From assembly GCA_910577445.1 (NCBI GenBank), contig CAJTMZ010000063.1, forward strand, positions 1 to 7,690: DNA of 7,690 bases, written 5' to 3'. Positions 1-6,743 of this stretch are shown piece by piece (within the stretch, counting starts at the first letter, position 1; each line of letters starts with the position of its first letter). The position numbers and the translations under genes are program-made. This DNA comes from an uncultured Lachnospiraceae bacterium. Lineage in GTDB: Bacteria; Bacillota; Clostridia; Lachnospirales; Lachnospiraceae. The notes under the pieces were generated by a model. That model saw nothing but the letters and a program-made list of their open reading frames with translations. It was not told the origin of the DNA and did not search any database.

Positions 1-285
1 GCGGACGCATTATCAAGCGGCCGAAAATCGATTTACCCTAAGTGTGCCGTAGGGCCGGAGCGGAACTGAAAAAACAGCGAAGGCCCGGAAGGCACACAAA
101 TCGATTAGCGGACGCATTATCAAGCGGCCGAAAATCGATTTACCCTAAGTGTGCCGTAGGGCCGAAGCGGAACTGAAAAAACAGCGAAGGCCCGGAAGGC
201 GCACAAATCGATTAGCGGACGCATTATCAAGCGGCCGAAAATCGATTTACCCTAAGTGTGCCGTAGGGCTGAAGCGGAACTGAAA
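1..285. repeat. Tandem array of a 107-bp structured intergenic repeat (2.66 copies)
   Basis: Copies span 1-107, 108-214 and 215-285. The first two differ at only two positions (58 g/a and 94 a/g in unit numbering); the third is truncated after 71 bases and has one further change (c to t at unit position 56). The period is not a multiple of three and no open frame runs through it, so it is noncoding. Each full unit holds nested inverted arms: AATCGATTT (26-34) with AAATCGATT (98-106), GTGTGCC (42-48) with GGCACAC (91-97), and GGGCC (52-56) with GGCCC (82-86), around a small CTG-A6-CAG loop. The array starts at the window edge, so more copies may lie upstream. I do not recognise a named family. 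It resembles a dispersed palindromic intergenic element or a structured 5' leader. Confidence 0.95.
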
Positions 286-298
286 TAGGAGGATTATT

Positions 299-3103
299 AT
301 GACATTAAACGAGCGGGTAAACCAACTGCTTACAGGCAAAGGGGAAAACTACATTTTCCCCTTTTTCTGGCAGCATGGTGAGGAAGAAGCGGTTTTAAGG
401 GATTATATGCAAAAAATCAAAGAGGCCAACATCGGAGCGGTCTGTGTGGAAAGCCGTCCCCACCCGGATTTTGTGGGTGAGAAGTGGTGGAAAGATATGG
501 ACGTGATTCTGGACGAGGCGAAAAAGCTTGGCATGAAAGTCTGGATTCTGGACGATTCCCATTTTCCCACGGGATATGCGGCGGGAAAAATGGAGACGGC
601 GGACAAGGAGCTCTGCCACCAGTATCTGGATTACAATGTGCTGGAAGCCTGGGGGCCGAGGAAGAGGATGGAGATAAACGTGGAGGCTTATGCAAAGCCT
701 CAGCCTCTTCCGCCCTGGATGCCGCCCATGCCGGGAGAGCCGAAGAGAAAACTCTGTGATGACAGCGTGTTTCGCGTGATTGCCTGTCCGGTGGAGGAAA
801 AGGGGCGGATTGGCGCGCCGGTGGATATGACGGGGCAGGTGAAAGACGGGAGACTCATCTTTGACGTGCCCGAGGGTTACTGGAAAATTTATGTGGTATA
901 TCTAACAAGAGATGCCAGAGGAAGAAACAACTATATCAATTTTCTGGACGAGAAATCCTGCCGCGTGCTGGTTGACGCTGTCTACGAGCCTCATTATGAA
1001 AAATATGGAGCGCTTTTCGGGACGGTGATTGCGGGCTTTTTCAGCGACGAGCCGCCCATCGGAAACACGCCGGGCTATACCAGAGGGGACTTGATTGGAA
1101 AACCGGATATGTCTCTTGCCTGGTCGAGTGAAATGCAGGCCATGATGGAAAAGGAATACGGAAAAGGATGGGAGATTGAAACGCCGTTTCTGTGGAACCG
1201 GGGAAGCGACGGACAGCGGACGGCACGGATAAGAACCGCCTATATGAATGCGGTGAGCAGGCTGGTTTCCCGCTGCTTTTCCAATCAGCTCGGAAAATGG
1301 TGCGGGGACCATGGGGTGGAATACATCGGCCATATGCTGGAGGACTGCGATTCCAGCGCCAATTTAGGGCCAAGCATGGGACACTTTTTCAGGGGGCTTT
1401 CCGGCCAGCATATGGCGGGCATCGACAACATCGGCGGCCAGGTGCTGCCGGGGGGACAGAATGTACGCCGCCACGAGCCGGATATGTGTCAGGACAGCGC
1501 GGGATTTTATCACTATATGTTGGGACGCATGGGGGCTTCCATGGCGGCTATAGACGCAAAGAAAAAGGGACGCTGTATGTGTGAAAATTTCGGCGCATAC
1601 GGATGGCGCGCCGGTGTTTCTCTGGAAAAATATCTGATGGACCATTTTCTGGCAAGAGGGGTCAACCACTATGTGCCCCATGCTTTTTCACCCAAGGCGT
1701 TTCCCGACCCTGACTGCCCGCCTCATTTTTACGCCCACGGGGAAAATCCCCAGCTTAAAGCTTTCGGCGCGCTTATGGCCTACACCAACCGGATTTGCCA
1801 TTTGATTAGCGGCGGCGTGGGAGAAGCGCCTGTGGCTCTTTTGTATCACGGGGAGAGCCAGTGGGCGGGAGAGTATGAGAGCAACATTTTAGCCTGCCGT
1901 TCCCTGACGGAGGGCCAGATAAGCTTTCTGATAATTCCGGCGGATGTGTTTGCGGATACGGAAGGGGCTGCGGTATTTTCCGAAAAAGAAAAAACGCTGA
2001 ATATCAATGGAAACGTCTGCCGCGCGCTGGTGATTTCCGGCTGCCGGTATCTTACGAAAGCAGCGGCGGAATTTGCGGCAAAAGCGGTGGAAGCAGGTTT
2101 TAAGGTTGTCTTTACCGGAAGGCTGCCGGAGGGGATTTCCGATACGGATAAAGAAGAAAGCAAAGCGCTGACGGAAAAGCTGTCGGGATGCAGGGTGGTT
2201 CCTGTGGAAAAACTGGCGGAGGAATTTGCGGAGGATAGCTGGCGGACGGTAAGCCTTGAGAAGCCGGAGAAGTATCTGACGGCCTATCATTACAGAAACG
2301 GACAGGATTTGTATCTCATATTAAACGAAAATGCGGCGCAGGGAATAAGCCAGTGGATAACGCTTCCGGCAGGCGGAACGGAGATTGCGGCATATGATGC
2401 ATGGGAAAACAAAATCCGTCCGGTGCAGGTACGGGAAGTACCGGATGAGGGAAAGGGCGGAAAAGTTCAGGTTTATGTGGAGCTGGAGCCTCTTGAGATG
2501 CTGGTGCTTTTGTGCGGTACAGCAGACGGAATGTCGGGAGCGGACTTGGAAAACGGCGGCCGGCGGGCGGAGTTGGAAGAAGAATGCGGAAAGAAACTTT
2601 CGGATGACGGAGACAGGGAAAAAATTTATAAACTGGATAAATTTACGGTATCCCGTTGTGAGAACAAGGATTATCCAAACTTTGCCGATGTTGAGGAGGC
2701 GGATTTGGAAAACGGGATGGCTCTGCGGCACCCGGAATTTTCAGGTATCTACCGTTATGAAACCACTGTGTCTTTAGAAAACGCGAAAGCAAACGAAGAG
2801 GCGGCGCACAAGGAGAAAGCGCATATGGCAGAGTGTAAAGCCTGGCTTTGCCTGACAGAGGTTTATGACTCCGCGGAAGTGTTTGTAAATGGACAGTCTG
2901 CGGGAATCCGTGTGGCGCGTCCTTACCGGTTCGACATAACAGAAGCGCTTGAGGACGGCGAAAACCGGATTGCAATTGAAGTGGCGACCACTCTTGAGAG
3001 GAAAGCGGCGGCCATCGGAGCGGGAGATAGAGGAATGGGAGCGCTTACGCCGCTTTCACCTACAGGTCTTATTGGAGATGTGACTTTGAAGGTACAGGCG
3101 TAA
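299..3103 (+). CDS. GH106-like glycoside hydrolase (alpha-L-rhamnosidase type), cytoplasmic
   Basis: A 934-residue enzyme that probably hydrolyses a terminal glycosidic bond, with L-rhamnosides as best guess. The ATG at 299 follows AGGAGG (287-292) with 6-nt spacing. There is no signal peptide, so it should act on imported oligosaccharides or glycosides. Residues about 15-500 read as a TIM barrel of the GH106 kind: an early PFFWQHG strand, then GAVCVESRPHP, EAKKLGMKVWILDD and a PTGYAAGKM segment, the usual order at the start of that family. Acidic residues in conserved-looking motifs are E251 (FFSDEP), E348 (GHMLED) and E429 (CENFGAYGW); these are catalytic candidates, not proven ones. Residues about 508-640 look like a Rossmann/amidotransferase-like domain (ISFLIIPADVF, ALVISGCRYL, GFKVVFTGRLP). 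Residues about 770-934 form a GH2-type jelly-roll sugar-binding domain (AEVFVNGQSAG, YRFDITEAL) ending in the typical GLIGDV. A charged insert (about 827-846) interrupts this last domain. The substrate is uncertain; other subfamilies with this fold are poorly characterised. Confidence 0.78.
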   Translation: MTLNERVNQLLTGKGENYIFPFFWQHGEEEAVLRDYMQKIKEANIGAVCVESRPHPDFVGEKWWKDMDVILDEAKKLGMKVWILDDSHFPTGYAAGKMETADKELCHQYLDYNVLEAWGPRKRMEINVEAYAKPQPLPPWMPPMPGEPKRKLCDDSVFRVIACPVEEKGRIGAPVDMTGQVKDGRLIFDVPEGYWKIYVVYLTRDARGRNNYINFLDEKSCRVLVDAVYEPHYEKYGALFGTVIAGFFSDEPPIGNTPGYTRGDLIGKPDMSLAWSSEMQAMMEKEYGKGWEIETPFLWNRGSDGQRTARIRTAYMNAVSRLVSRCFSNQLGKWCGDHGVEYIGHMLEDCDSSANLGPSMGHFFRGLSGQHMAGIDNIGGQVLPGGQNVRRHEPDMCQDSAGFYHYMLGRMGASMAAIDAKKKGRCMCENFGAYGWRAGVSLEKYLMDHFLARGVNHYVPHAFSPKAFPDPDCPPHFYAHGENPQLKAFGALMAYTNRICHLISGGVGEAPVALLYHGESQWAGEYESNILACRSLTEGQISFLIIPADVFADTEGAAVFSEKEKTLNINGNVCRALVISGCRYLTKAAAEFAAKAVEAGFKVVFTGRLPEGISDTDKEESKALTEKLSGCRVVPVEKLAEEFAEDSWRTVSLEKPEKYLTAYHYRNGQDLYLILNENAAQGISQWITLPAGGTEIAAYDAWENKIRPVQVREVPDEGKGGKVQVYVELEPLEMLVLLCGTADGMSGADLENGGRRAELEEECGKKLSDDGDREKIYKLDKFTVSRCENKDYPNFADVEEADLENGMALRHPEFSGIYRYETTVSLENAKANEEAAHKEKAHMAECKAWLCLTEVYDSAEVFVNGQSAGIRVARPYRFDITEALEDGENRIAIEVATTLERKAAAIGAGDRGMGALTPLSPTGLIGDVTLKVQA

Positions 3104-3178
3104 AAAATCAGGGGCCTGCCAGGCGACAGAGGAAACGTGATTTGGCAGAGCGCCGGTTCGCAGAGAAGGGGACGAAAG

Positions 3179-3814
3179 ATGATAAAAAGACTGATGCTTT
3201 ACATTGTGGCGATTTTCATTTTGGGATTCGGCATTGTTTTAAACACAAAAGCGGGGCTGGGGGTAGGTTCCATTAACACACTTCCTTACGCTGTAAGCCG
3301 GATTACCCCTCTTTCTCTGGGAACGGCGACTACGTTTATGTACTTTGTATTTGTGGCGGGACAGACGGCGGTTTACCGGAAAATTAATGCCAAAGTCCTG
3401 CTGCAGATTCCCTTTTCCTACGTGATGGGAGTAGTCATTGATTTTTATGATAACCTGATGGATTTTCAGGCGCGGACGCTTCCCGTAAGTTTTCTTCTTC
3501 TGGCGGCGGCAATCGTGTGCACGGCCTTTGGCGCCTACGCGACCGTGACCATGGATTTTATACCCAATCCGGCTGACGGTATGGCAAAGGCGGTTAGCGT
3601 TGCGCTCTGTAAGGAATTTGGGCAGGGGAAGCTCATCTTTGACTGTGTGATGATTTTGGCGACTGCGGCGGTATCCCTTGCGTTTGCCGGAAAAATTATC
3701 GGAATCGGAATCGGAACGGTGCTGTCCGCAATTTTCATCGGGAAGCTGATTGGGGTGTTTGGCCGCAGGATTGGCGGATATATGAACGGCGTGGTGGAAA
3801 GAAGCCGGAAATGA
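3179..3814 (+). CDS. YczE/DUF6198-type multipass membrane protein
   Basis: A 211-residue integral membrane protein of the YczE/YyaS/YitT-like group; its biochemical role is unknown and any transport function is inferred. I see about five or six hydrophobic helices, near residues 5-22, 47-66, 74-92, 101-124, 153-172 and 174-196. Recognisable family motifs are the opening GFGIVLNTKAGLGVGSINTLPYAVS (residues 16-40) and a PADGM loop (131-135). The ATG at 3179 is preferred because AAGGGG (3167-3172) lies 6 nt upstream and the protein then begins directly with the first helix. An upstream in-frame GTG at 3137 would add a 14-residue polar tail and has only a weaker AGAGG. The gene lies 75 bp after the glycoside hydrolase with no terminator between, so the two are probably cotranscribed. 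It may move a product or substrate of that enzyme, but the family is also found in many unrelated contexts. Confidence 0.85.
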   Translation: MIKRLMLYIVAIFILGFGIVLNTKAGLGVGSINTLPYAVSRITPLSLGTATTFMYFVFVAGQTAVYRKINAKVLLQIPFSYVMGVVIDFYDNLMDFQARTLPVSFLLLAAAIVCTAFGAYATVTMDFIPNPADGMAKAVSVALCKEFGQGKLIFDCVMILATAAVSLAFAGKIIGIGIGTVLSAIFIGKLIGVFGRRIGGYMNGVVERSRK

Positions 3815-3849
3815 TGACAATAATCAGGCTGCTCCTCATTTTTTAAAAG

Positions 3850-3878
3850 TTGAATAAAAAAATCTTATCATTTATAAT
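3850..3878 (+). promoter_or_regulatory. Sigma-A-type promoter of the ene-reductase gene
   Basis: The -35 box TTGAAT (3850-3855) and perfect -10 box TATAAT (3873-3878) are separated by exactly 17 bp of AT-rich DNA. A start of transcription near 3885 is expected. This argues against the upstream in-frame ATG at 3882 as the translation start of the next gene, because it would sit at or before the transcript's 5' end. The T-tract and promoter are 36/40 identical to those at 5911-5950. Confidence 0.88.
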
Positions 3879-3911
3879 TTAATGACAGTATTGAACACAG
3901 GGGGAAAGAGC

Positions 3912-5858
3912 ATGAAACGTAAATATCCAAATCTCTGCAAGCCAATCACTTTGGGCAGGGTAACCTTCCGCAACCGCATGTTTTCCGCGCCTATGGGCGG
4001 AACTGACATTACAAATGACGGCTGTATCGGGCCGAAGTCAACCGCTTTTTACGAACTGCGGGGAAAAGGTGGCGCGGCGGCCGTAACTGTCAGCGAATGC
4101 ATGGTGCATCCGAAAACGGACGGCTCCCACGCTTATCATCTGGATACGGCAATCTTAAATTCGCTGGCCTCTGCAACCTATACGGCGGACGCAATCCGCA
4201 GACACGGGGCAATGCCAGGTATCGAGCTGTCCCACTCCGGCATGTACGCGGGCACCTATATGACCGACAAGAGCAGGCAGAAATCCATGAACCAGTGGGG
4301 CCCTTCGGACACCACGCGGCCCGACGGGGTGGAGGTAAAGGCCCTTACCGGAGAACTGATAGATGAGATTGTAAGCGCTTATGGCAATGCTGCCGGCCTT
4401 GCAAAGCGGGCGGGCTTTGAGATGATTATGATTCACGGCGGACACGGCTGGCTGATTAACCAGTTTTTATCCCCTTATTTCAATAAAAGAAGCGACGGAT
4501 ACGGAGGAAGCCTTGCAAACAGATGCCGCTTTGCCGTGGAGGTGTTAAAGGCGGTGCGGGAGGCGGTTGGGCCGTATTTTCCCATAGAATTTCGTATGAG
4601 CGGCTCGGAGCTTTTTGAAGGCGGTTATGATTTGGAGGAGGGCATCAGGATTGCCAGGCAGATTGAGCCTTACATAGATTTGCTTCATGTGTCGGCGGGG
4701 ACTTACCAGAGAGGATTCGGCGACACCCATCCGTCCATGTTTAAGGAGCACGGCTGCAACGTGTATCTGGCCGCCGAGATTAAAAAGAATGTGTCGGTTC
4801 CGGTGGCTACAATCGGGGGCTTAAACGACCCGGCCCAGATGGAGGAAATTATTGCCAGCGGAAAAGCGGACGTGGTTTATATGGCGAGAGCCCTTTTGGC
4901 CGACCCCTTTCTTCCCCGGAAAATCATGGAAAACAGGGAAGAGGATATTGTAAAATGCCTGCGCTGCTTTACCTGCATGGCGGAGCGGGCGGCTACGGCG
5001 ACCAGAAGATGTACGGTAAATCCCCTGATAGGCCGGGAAATTGAGGGGGACGAGGTGCGCCCGGCGCCTGAACGGAAAAAGGTTCTGGTGGCAGGCGGAG
5101 GCCCTGGCGGGCTGTATGCGGCCTACACCGCCGCAAGACGGGGACATCAGGTGATTCTCTGTGAAAAGGAAAAGGAAGCGGGCGGTATTCTGAAAAGCGA
5201 GCAGGCGCTGCCCTTTAAGAGAGAAATGTATGAGCTTTCTCTGACTTATCGGCATTTCTGTGAGCAGGCGGGAGTGGAAATCCGTTTAAATACCGAGGTG
5301 ACGGCAGAGTATGCGGAAAAGGAAGCCCCCGACGCACTGATTATTGCAGTGGGCTCAGAGCCGCTTCTTCCGCCGATTCCGGGCCTTTCGGGTGATAATG
5401 TGGTTCTGGTGAACAATTATTATCTGGAAAAGGATAAGGTGAAAGACGAGGTAGTGGTTTTCGGCGGCGGCCTGGCCGGGTGCGAGTGTGCCGTTCATCT
5501 TGGAATGGAAGGTAAGACCGTCCGTTTAGTGGAAATGCGGGATGAACTTGCCCCCGACGCCAATGTGCGCCACAGACCTTTGCTGTTAAAGGAGATTGAA
5601 AAATATGTTACCGTATACACCGGATACAAAGGGATTTCGGTGACAAAGGAGGGAATTGTCTGCGGGGATAAAGAGGGCAATGAAATCCTTGTGCCGGGAA
5701 AAACCGTTATCTGCGCACTGGGACAGAAATCCCGTCTGGACATGGTGGAGAACCTTCGGGACAGTGCGCCTTACGTTGCTGTGATTGGAGATGCGGCAAG
5801 GGTTTCCACAATTACAAACGCCGTGTATCAGGGGTATCATGCGGCGCTGGATATATAG
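3912..5858 (+). CDS. FMN/4Fe-4S/FAD ene-reductase (NADH:flavin oxidoreductase, dienoyl-CoA reductase / BaiCD-BaiH class)
   Basis: A 648-residue multidomain oxidoreductase that should pass electrons from NAD(P)H through FAD and a 4Fe-4S cluster to FMN, to reduce an activated C=C bond. The ATG at 3912 has AGGGGG (3899-3904) 7 nt upstream and lies about 27 nt after the predicted transcript start. Residues 8-340 form the old-yellow-enzyme barrel (TFRNRMFSAP, IELSHSGMYAG, QFLSPYFNKRSDGYGGSLANR). Cluster ligands are C349, C352, C355 and C367 (CX2CX2CX11C), followed by TVNP. The FAD motif GGGPGG is at 395-400 with E418 as ribose-binding acid. A second nucleotide motif, GGGLAG at 518-523, is followed by E541, which suggests NADH. 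The closing flavin motif is IGDAA (625-629). Where E. coli FadH has its proton-donating Tyr (EGYLINQFL), this protein has W180 (HGWLINQFL). Length matches FadH, BaiCD and BaiH. The substrate is unknown: enoyl-CoA, enoate, bile acid or flavonoid are all possible. It is monocistronic, between its own promoter and terminator. Confidence 0.92.
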   Translation: MKRKYPNLCKPITLGRVTFRNRMFSAPMGGTDITNDGCIGPKSTAFYELRGKGGAAAVTVSECMVHPKTDGSHAYHLDTAILNSLASATYTADAIRRHGAMPGIELSHSGMYAGTYMTDKSRQKSMNQWGPSDTTRPDGVEVKALTGELIDEIVSAYGNAAGLAKRAGFEMIMIHGGHGWLINQFLSPYFNKRSDGYGGSLANRCRFAVEVLKAVREAVGPYFPIEFRMSGSELFEGGYDLEEGIRIARQIEPYIDLLHVSAGTYQRGFGDTHPSMFKEHGCNVYLAAEIKKNVSVPVATIGGLNDPAQMEEIIASGKADVVYMARALLADPFLPRKIMENREEDIVKCLRCFTCMAERAATATRRCTVNPLIGREIEGDEVRPAPERKKVLVAGGGPGGLYAAYTAARRGHQVILCEKEKEAGGILKSEQALPFKREMYELSLTYRHFCEQAGVEIRLNTEVTAEYAEKEAPDALIIAVGSEPLLPPIPGLSGDNVVLVNNYYLEKDKVKDEVVVFGGGLAGCECAVHLGMEGKTVRLVEMRDELAPDANVRHRPLLLKEIEKYVTVYTGYKGISVTKEGIVCGDKEGNEILVPGKTVICALGQKSRLDMVENLRDSAPYVAVIGDAARVSTITNAVYQGYHAALDI

Positions 5859-5870
5859 GCAGTGACAGAG

Positions 5871-5917
5871 AGGGCTTTTGGCGATGGATGCGCTGGGAGC
5901 CCTGTTTTTGTTTTTTT
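5871..5917 (+). terminator. Rho-independent terminator of the ene-reductase gene
   Basis: The stem AGGGCT (5871-5876) pairs with AGCCCT (5898-5903). An inner GCG/CGC pairing is possible in the 21-nt loop. A T-rich tail of 12 T in 13 bases follows (5905-5917). It begins 12 bp after the stop codon. Its T-tract runs straight into the next promoter, so the two signals are packed back to back. Confidence 0.88.
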
Positions 5918-5921
5918 AAAG

Positions 5922-5950
5922 TTGAATAAAGAAATTTTATGATTTATAAT
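5922..5950 (+). promoter_or_regulatory. Sigma-A-type promoter of the toxin-antitoxin module
   Basis: TTGAAT (5922-5927) and TATAAT (5945-5950) are spaced by 17 bp. The boxes and spacer length are the same as in the promoter at 3850-3878, with only three spacer mismatches. Transcription should start near 5957, leaving a leader of about 75 nt before the antitoxin ATG. Confidence 0.88.
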
Positions 5951-5958
5951 AAAATTAG

Positions 5959-5973
5959 TCCGACAACTTCGGA
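5959..5973. promoter_or_regulatory. Small inverted repeat at the transcript start; candidate antitoxin operator
   Basis: TCCGA (5959-5963) and TCGGA (5969-5973) form a perfect 5-bp dyad around CAACT, about 9 bp past the -10 box. Antitoxins or toxin-antitoxin complexes commonly repress their own operon through dyads at this place. It could equally be a short 5' hairpin in the mRNA. The assignment is by position only. Confidence 0.35.
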
Positions 5974-6031
5974 GTATAAGCGAATGAAAGAAGACATAAT
6001 ATAACAAAACCAATGAAAGGAGTTGTTTGGT

Positions 6032-6253
6032 ATGATTACAGCAGAGCTGGCAAAAAAAATTGATTTACTCCCGCTGGAATCTTATAGTAAGGTGGAAGAT
6101 TTTGTTGAACAGCTTATTGCTCTTAATATGCAGGAGGATAAAGAAACCGCATTCAGGATATTTACGGATAAAATGAATGAAGCGGAGCAGTGTGTCCGAG
6201 AGAATGGGTATTATACAGAGGAGGAGGTTGAAGCAGAGTTGGCAAAAATATGA
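6032..6253 (+). CDS. Probable antitoxin of a RelE/ParE-type toxin-antitoxin pair
   Basis: A 73-residue acidic protein, expected to bind and neutralise the toxin encoded next to it and to autoregulate the operon. The ATG at 6032 is chosen because AAAGGAG (6016-6022) lies 9 nt upstream; a TTG at 6023 in the same frame would directly abut that site. The sequence is mainly helical (LLPLESYSKVEDFVEQLIAL) and ends in the highly acidic tail YYTEEEVEAELAKI, a type of ending often seen in clostridial antitoxins. I see no clear ribbon-helix-helix or helix-turn-helix at the N terminus, so its DNA-binding mode and family are uncertain. The main support is position: it is upstream of the toxin with an ATGA stop/start overlap at 6250-6253. 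It is more AT-rich than the flanking metabolic genes, suggesting separate acquisition. Confidence 0.78.
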   Translation: MITAELAKKIDLLPLESYSKVEDFVEQLIALNMQEDKETAFRIFTDKMNEAEQCVRENGYYTEEEVEAELAKI

Positions 6254-6603
6254 CGCAAAGAAAAATTATTTATTCAGAGATTGCGCTGACAAAAAGGAAA
6301 GCAATTAAACGAGATATAAAAGAAAAATACGGACAGGAAAGAGCGGATAAGTTTTCCGAAAATATTTCAAAGGCCTTGGCTAAATTGAAAAAGTTTCCAG
6401 AATCAGGAATTTCTCTTAGGAAAACTTATCAATTAGATTGTGATTATTATATTCTTTTTGCAGAACACAATTATTTTGTATACAGAATAACAGATAATGC
6501 GATTTTGATACTTCAGGTGTTTAATGAAAAAGAAGATTTTTTGTATCACATGTTTGGTATCGTTACCCTTTCGCAGGATACTATTGATTACTGGAAGGAA
6601 TAG
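6250..6603 (+). CDS. RelE/ParE-superfamily toxin
   Basis: A 117-residue basic protein with the fold signature of RelE/ParE toxins. It has an opening strand (KIIYSEIAL), two helices rich in Lys and Arg (residues 13-48) with the YGQERADKF spacing typical of the family, then LKKFPESGISLRK (46-58) and beta strands DYYILFAEHNYFVYRITDNAILILQVFNEKEDF (65-97). It could be an mRNA endonuclease (RelE-like) or a gyrase poison (ParE-like); the sequence does not settle which. The usual Arg before the central strand is replaced here by an LDCDYY stretch, so the active residues are unclear. Its ATG overlaps the antitoxin stop (ATGA) and has no strong ribosome site of its own, which implies translational coupling so that antitoxin is made first. 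It is markedly AT-rich. Confidence 0.85.
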   Translation: MTQRKIIYSEIALTKRKAIKRDIKEKYGQERADKFSENISKALAKLKKFPESGISLRKTYQLDCDYYILFAEHNYFVYRITDNAILILQVFNEKEDFLYHMFGIVTLSQDTIDYWKE

Positions 6604-6626
6604 TTTGTAAAAGTAGCACATTACAT

Positions 6627-6656
6627 CGGATAAATGGACAGATACATAAACGGATA
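6627..6656. repeat. Three CRGATA hexamers at a 12-bp period
   Basis: CGGATA (6627-6632), CAGATA (6639-6644) and CGGATA (6651-6656) are spaced exactly 12 bp apart in the gap after the toxin gene. They might be iterated binding sites, but the stretch is short and AT-rich and could be chance. The rest of the 6604-6743 gap shows no open frame with a ribosome site and no RNA gene that I can recognise. Confidence 0.35.
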
Positions 6657-6677
6657 CACTTTCAGAACAGTTCAAAA

Positions 6678-6704
6678 TTTCTGGCTTTCAGGAAAAATTC
6701 TTTT
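6678..6704 (+). terminator. Weak hairpin, possible terminator of the toxin-antitoxin operon
   Basis: TTTCTG (6678-6683) can pair with CAGGAA (6689-6694) using one G-U pair, around a 5-nt loop. It is followed by AAAATTCTTTT, so the T-run starts several bases late and is short. It would be a poor intrinsic terminator, but it is the only candidate between the toxin gene and the next promoter. Confidence 0.25.
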
Positions 6705-6743
6705 CACAGAACTTCACCATACAAAAAAATTACAAATTCCCCC

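Noticed and set aside
1..285. CRISPR array
   Set aside because: The whole 107-bp unit repeats, with no variable spacers between short repeats.
902..1681. Long antisense open frames within the glycosidase gene
   Set aside because: They lie wholly inside a well-supported gene, have no ribosome sites, and give low-complexity Arg/Ser/Pro-rich proteins typical of shadow frames.
3116..3148. CTGCCA/TGGCAG inverted repeat between the glycosidase and membrane-protein genes
   Set aside because: The 6-bp stem has a 21-nt loop and no T-tract, so it is not a terminator, and nothing else supports a regulatory role.
3137..3178. GTG at 3137 as start of the YczE-like gene
   Set aside because: It would add a polar 14-residue tail before the first helix, while the ATG at 3179 has a better-placed AAGGGG and fits the family start.
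3239..3820. 193-aa antisense frame over the YczE-like gene
   Set aside because: The sense strand encodes a clear membrane protein family; the antisense product is His/Arg-rich with no recognisable domain.
3801..3844. Intrinsic terminator after the YczE-like gene
   Set aside because: There is a T-run at 3839-3844, but only 4-bp stems (AGCC/GGCT or TGAT/ATCA) precede it, too weak to call.
3882..3911. ATG at 3882 as start of the ene-reductase
   Set aside because: It lies only four bases after the -10 box, at or before the expected transcript start, and has no ribosome site.
5983..6003. Six-codon ORF in the toxin-antitoxin leader
   Set aside because: It has no ribosome site and is too short to distinguish from chance.
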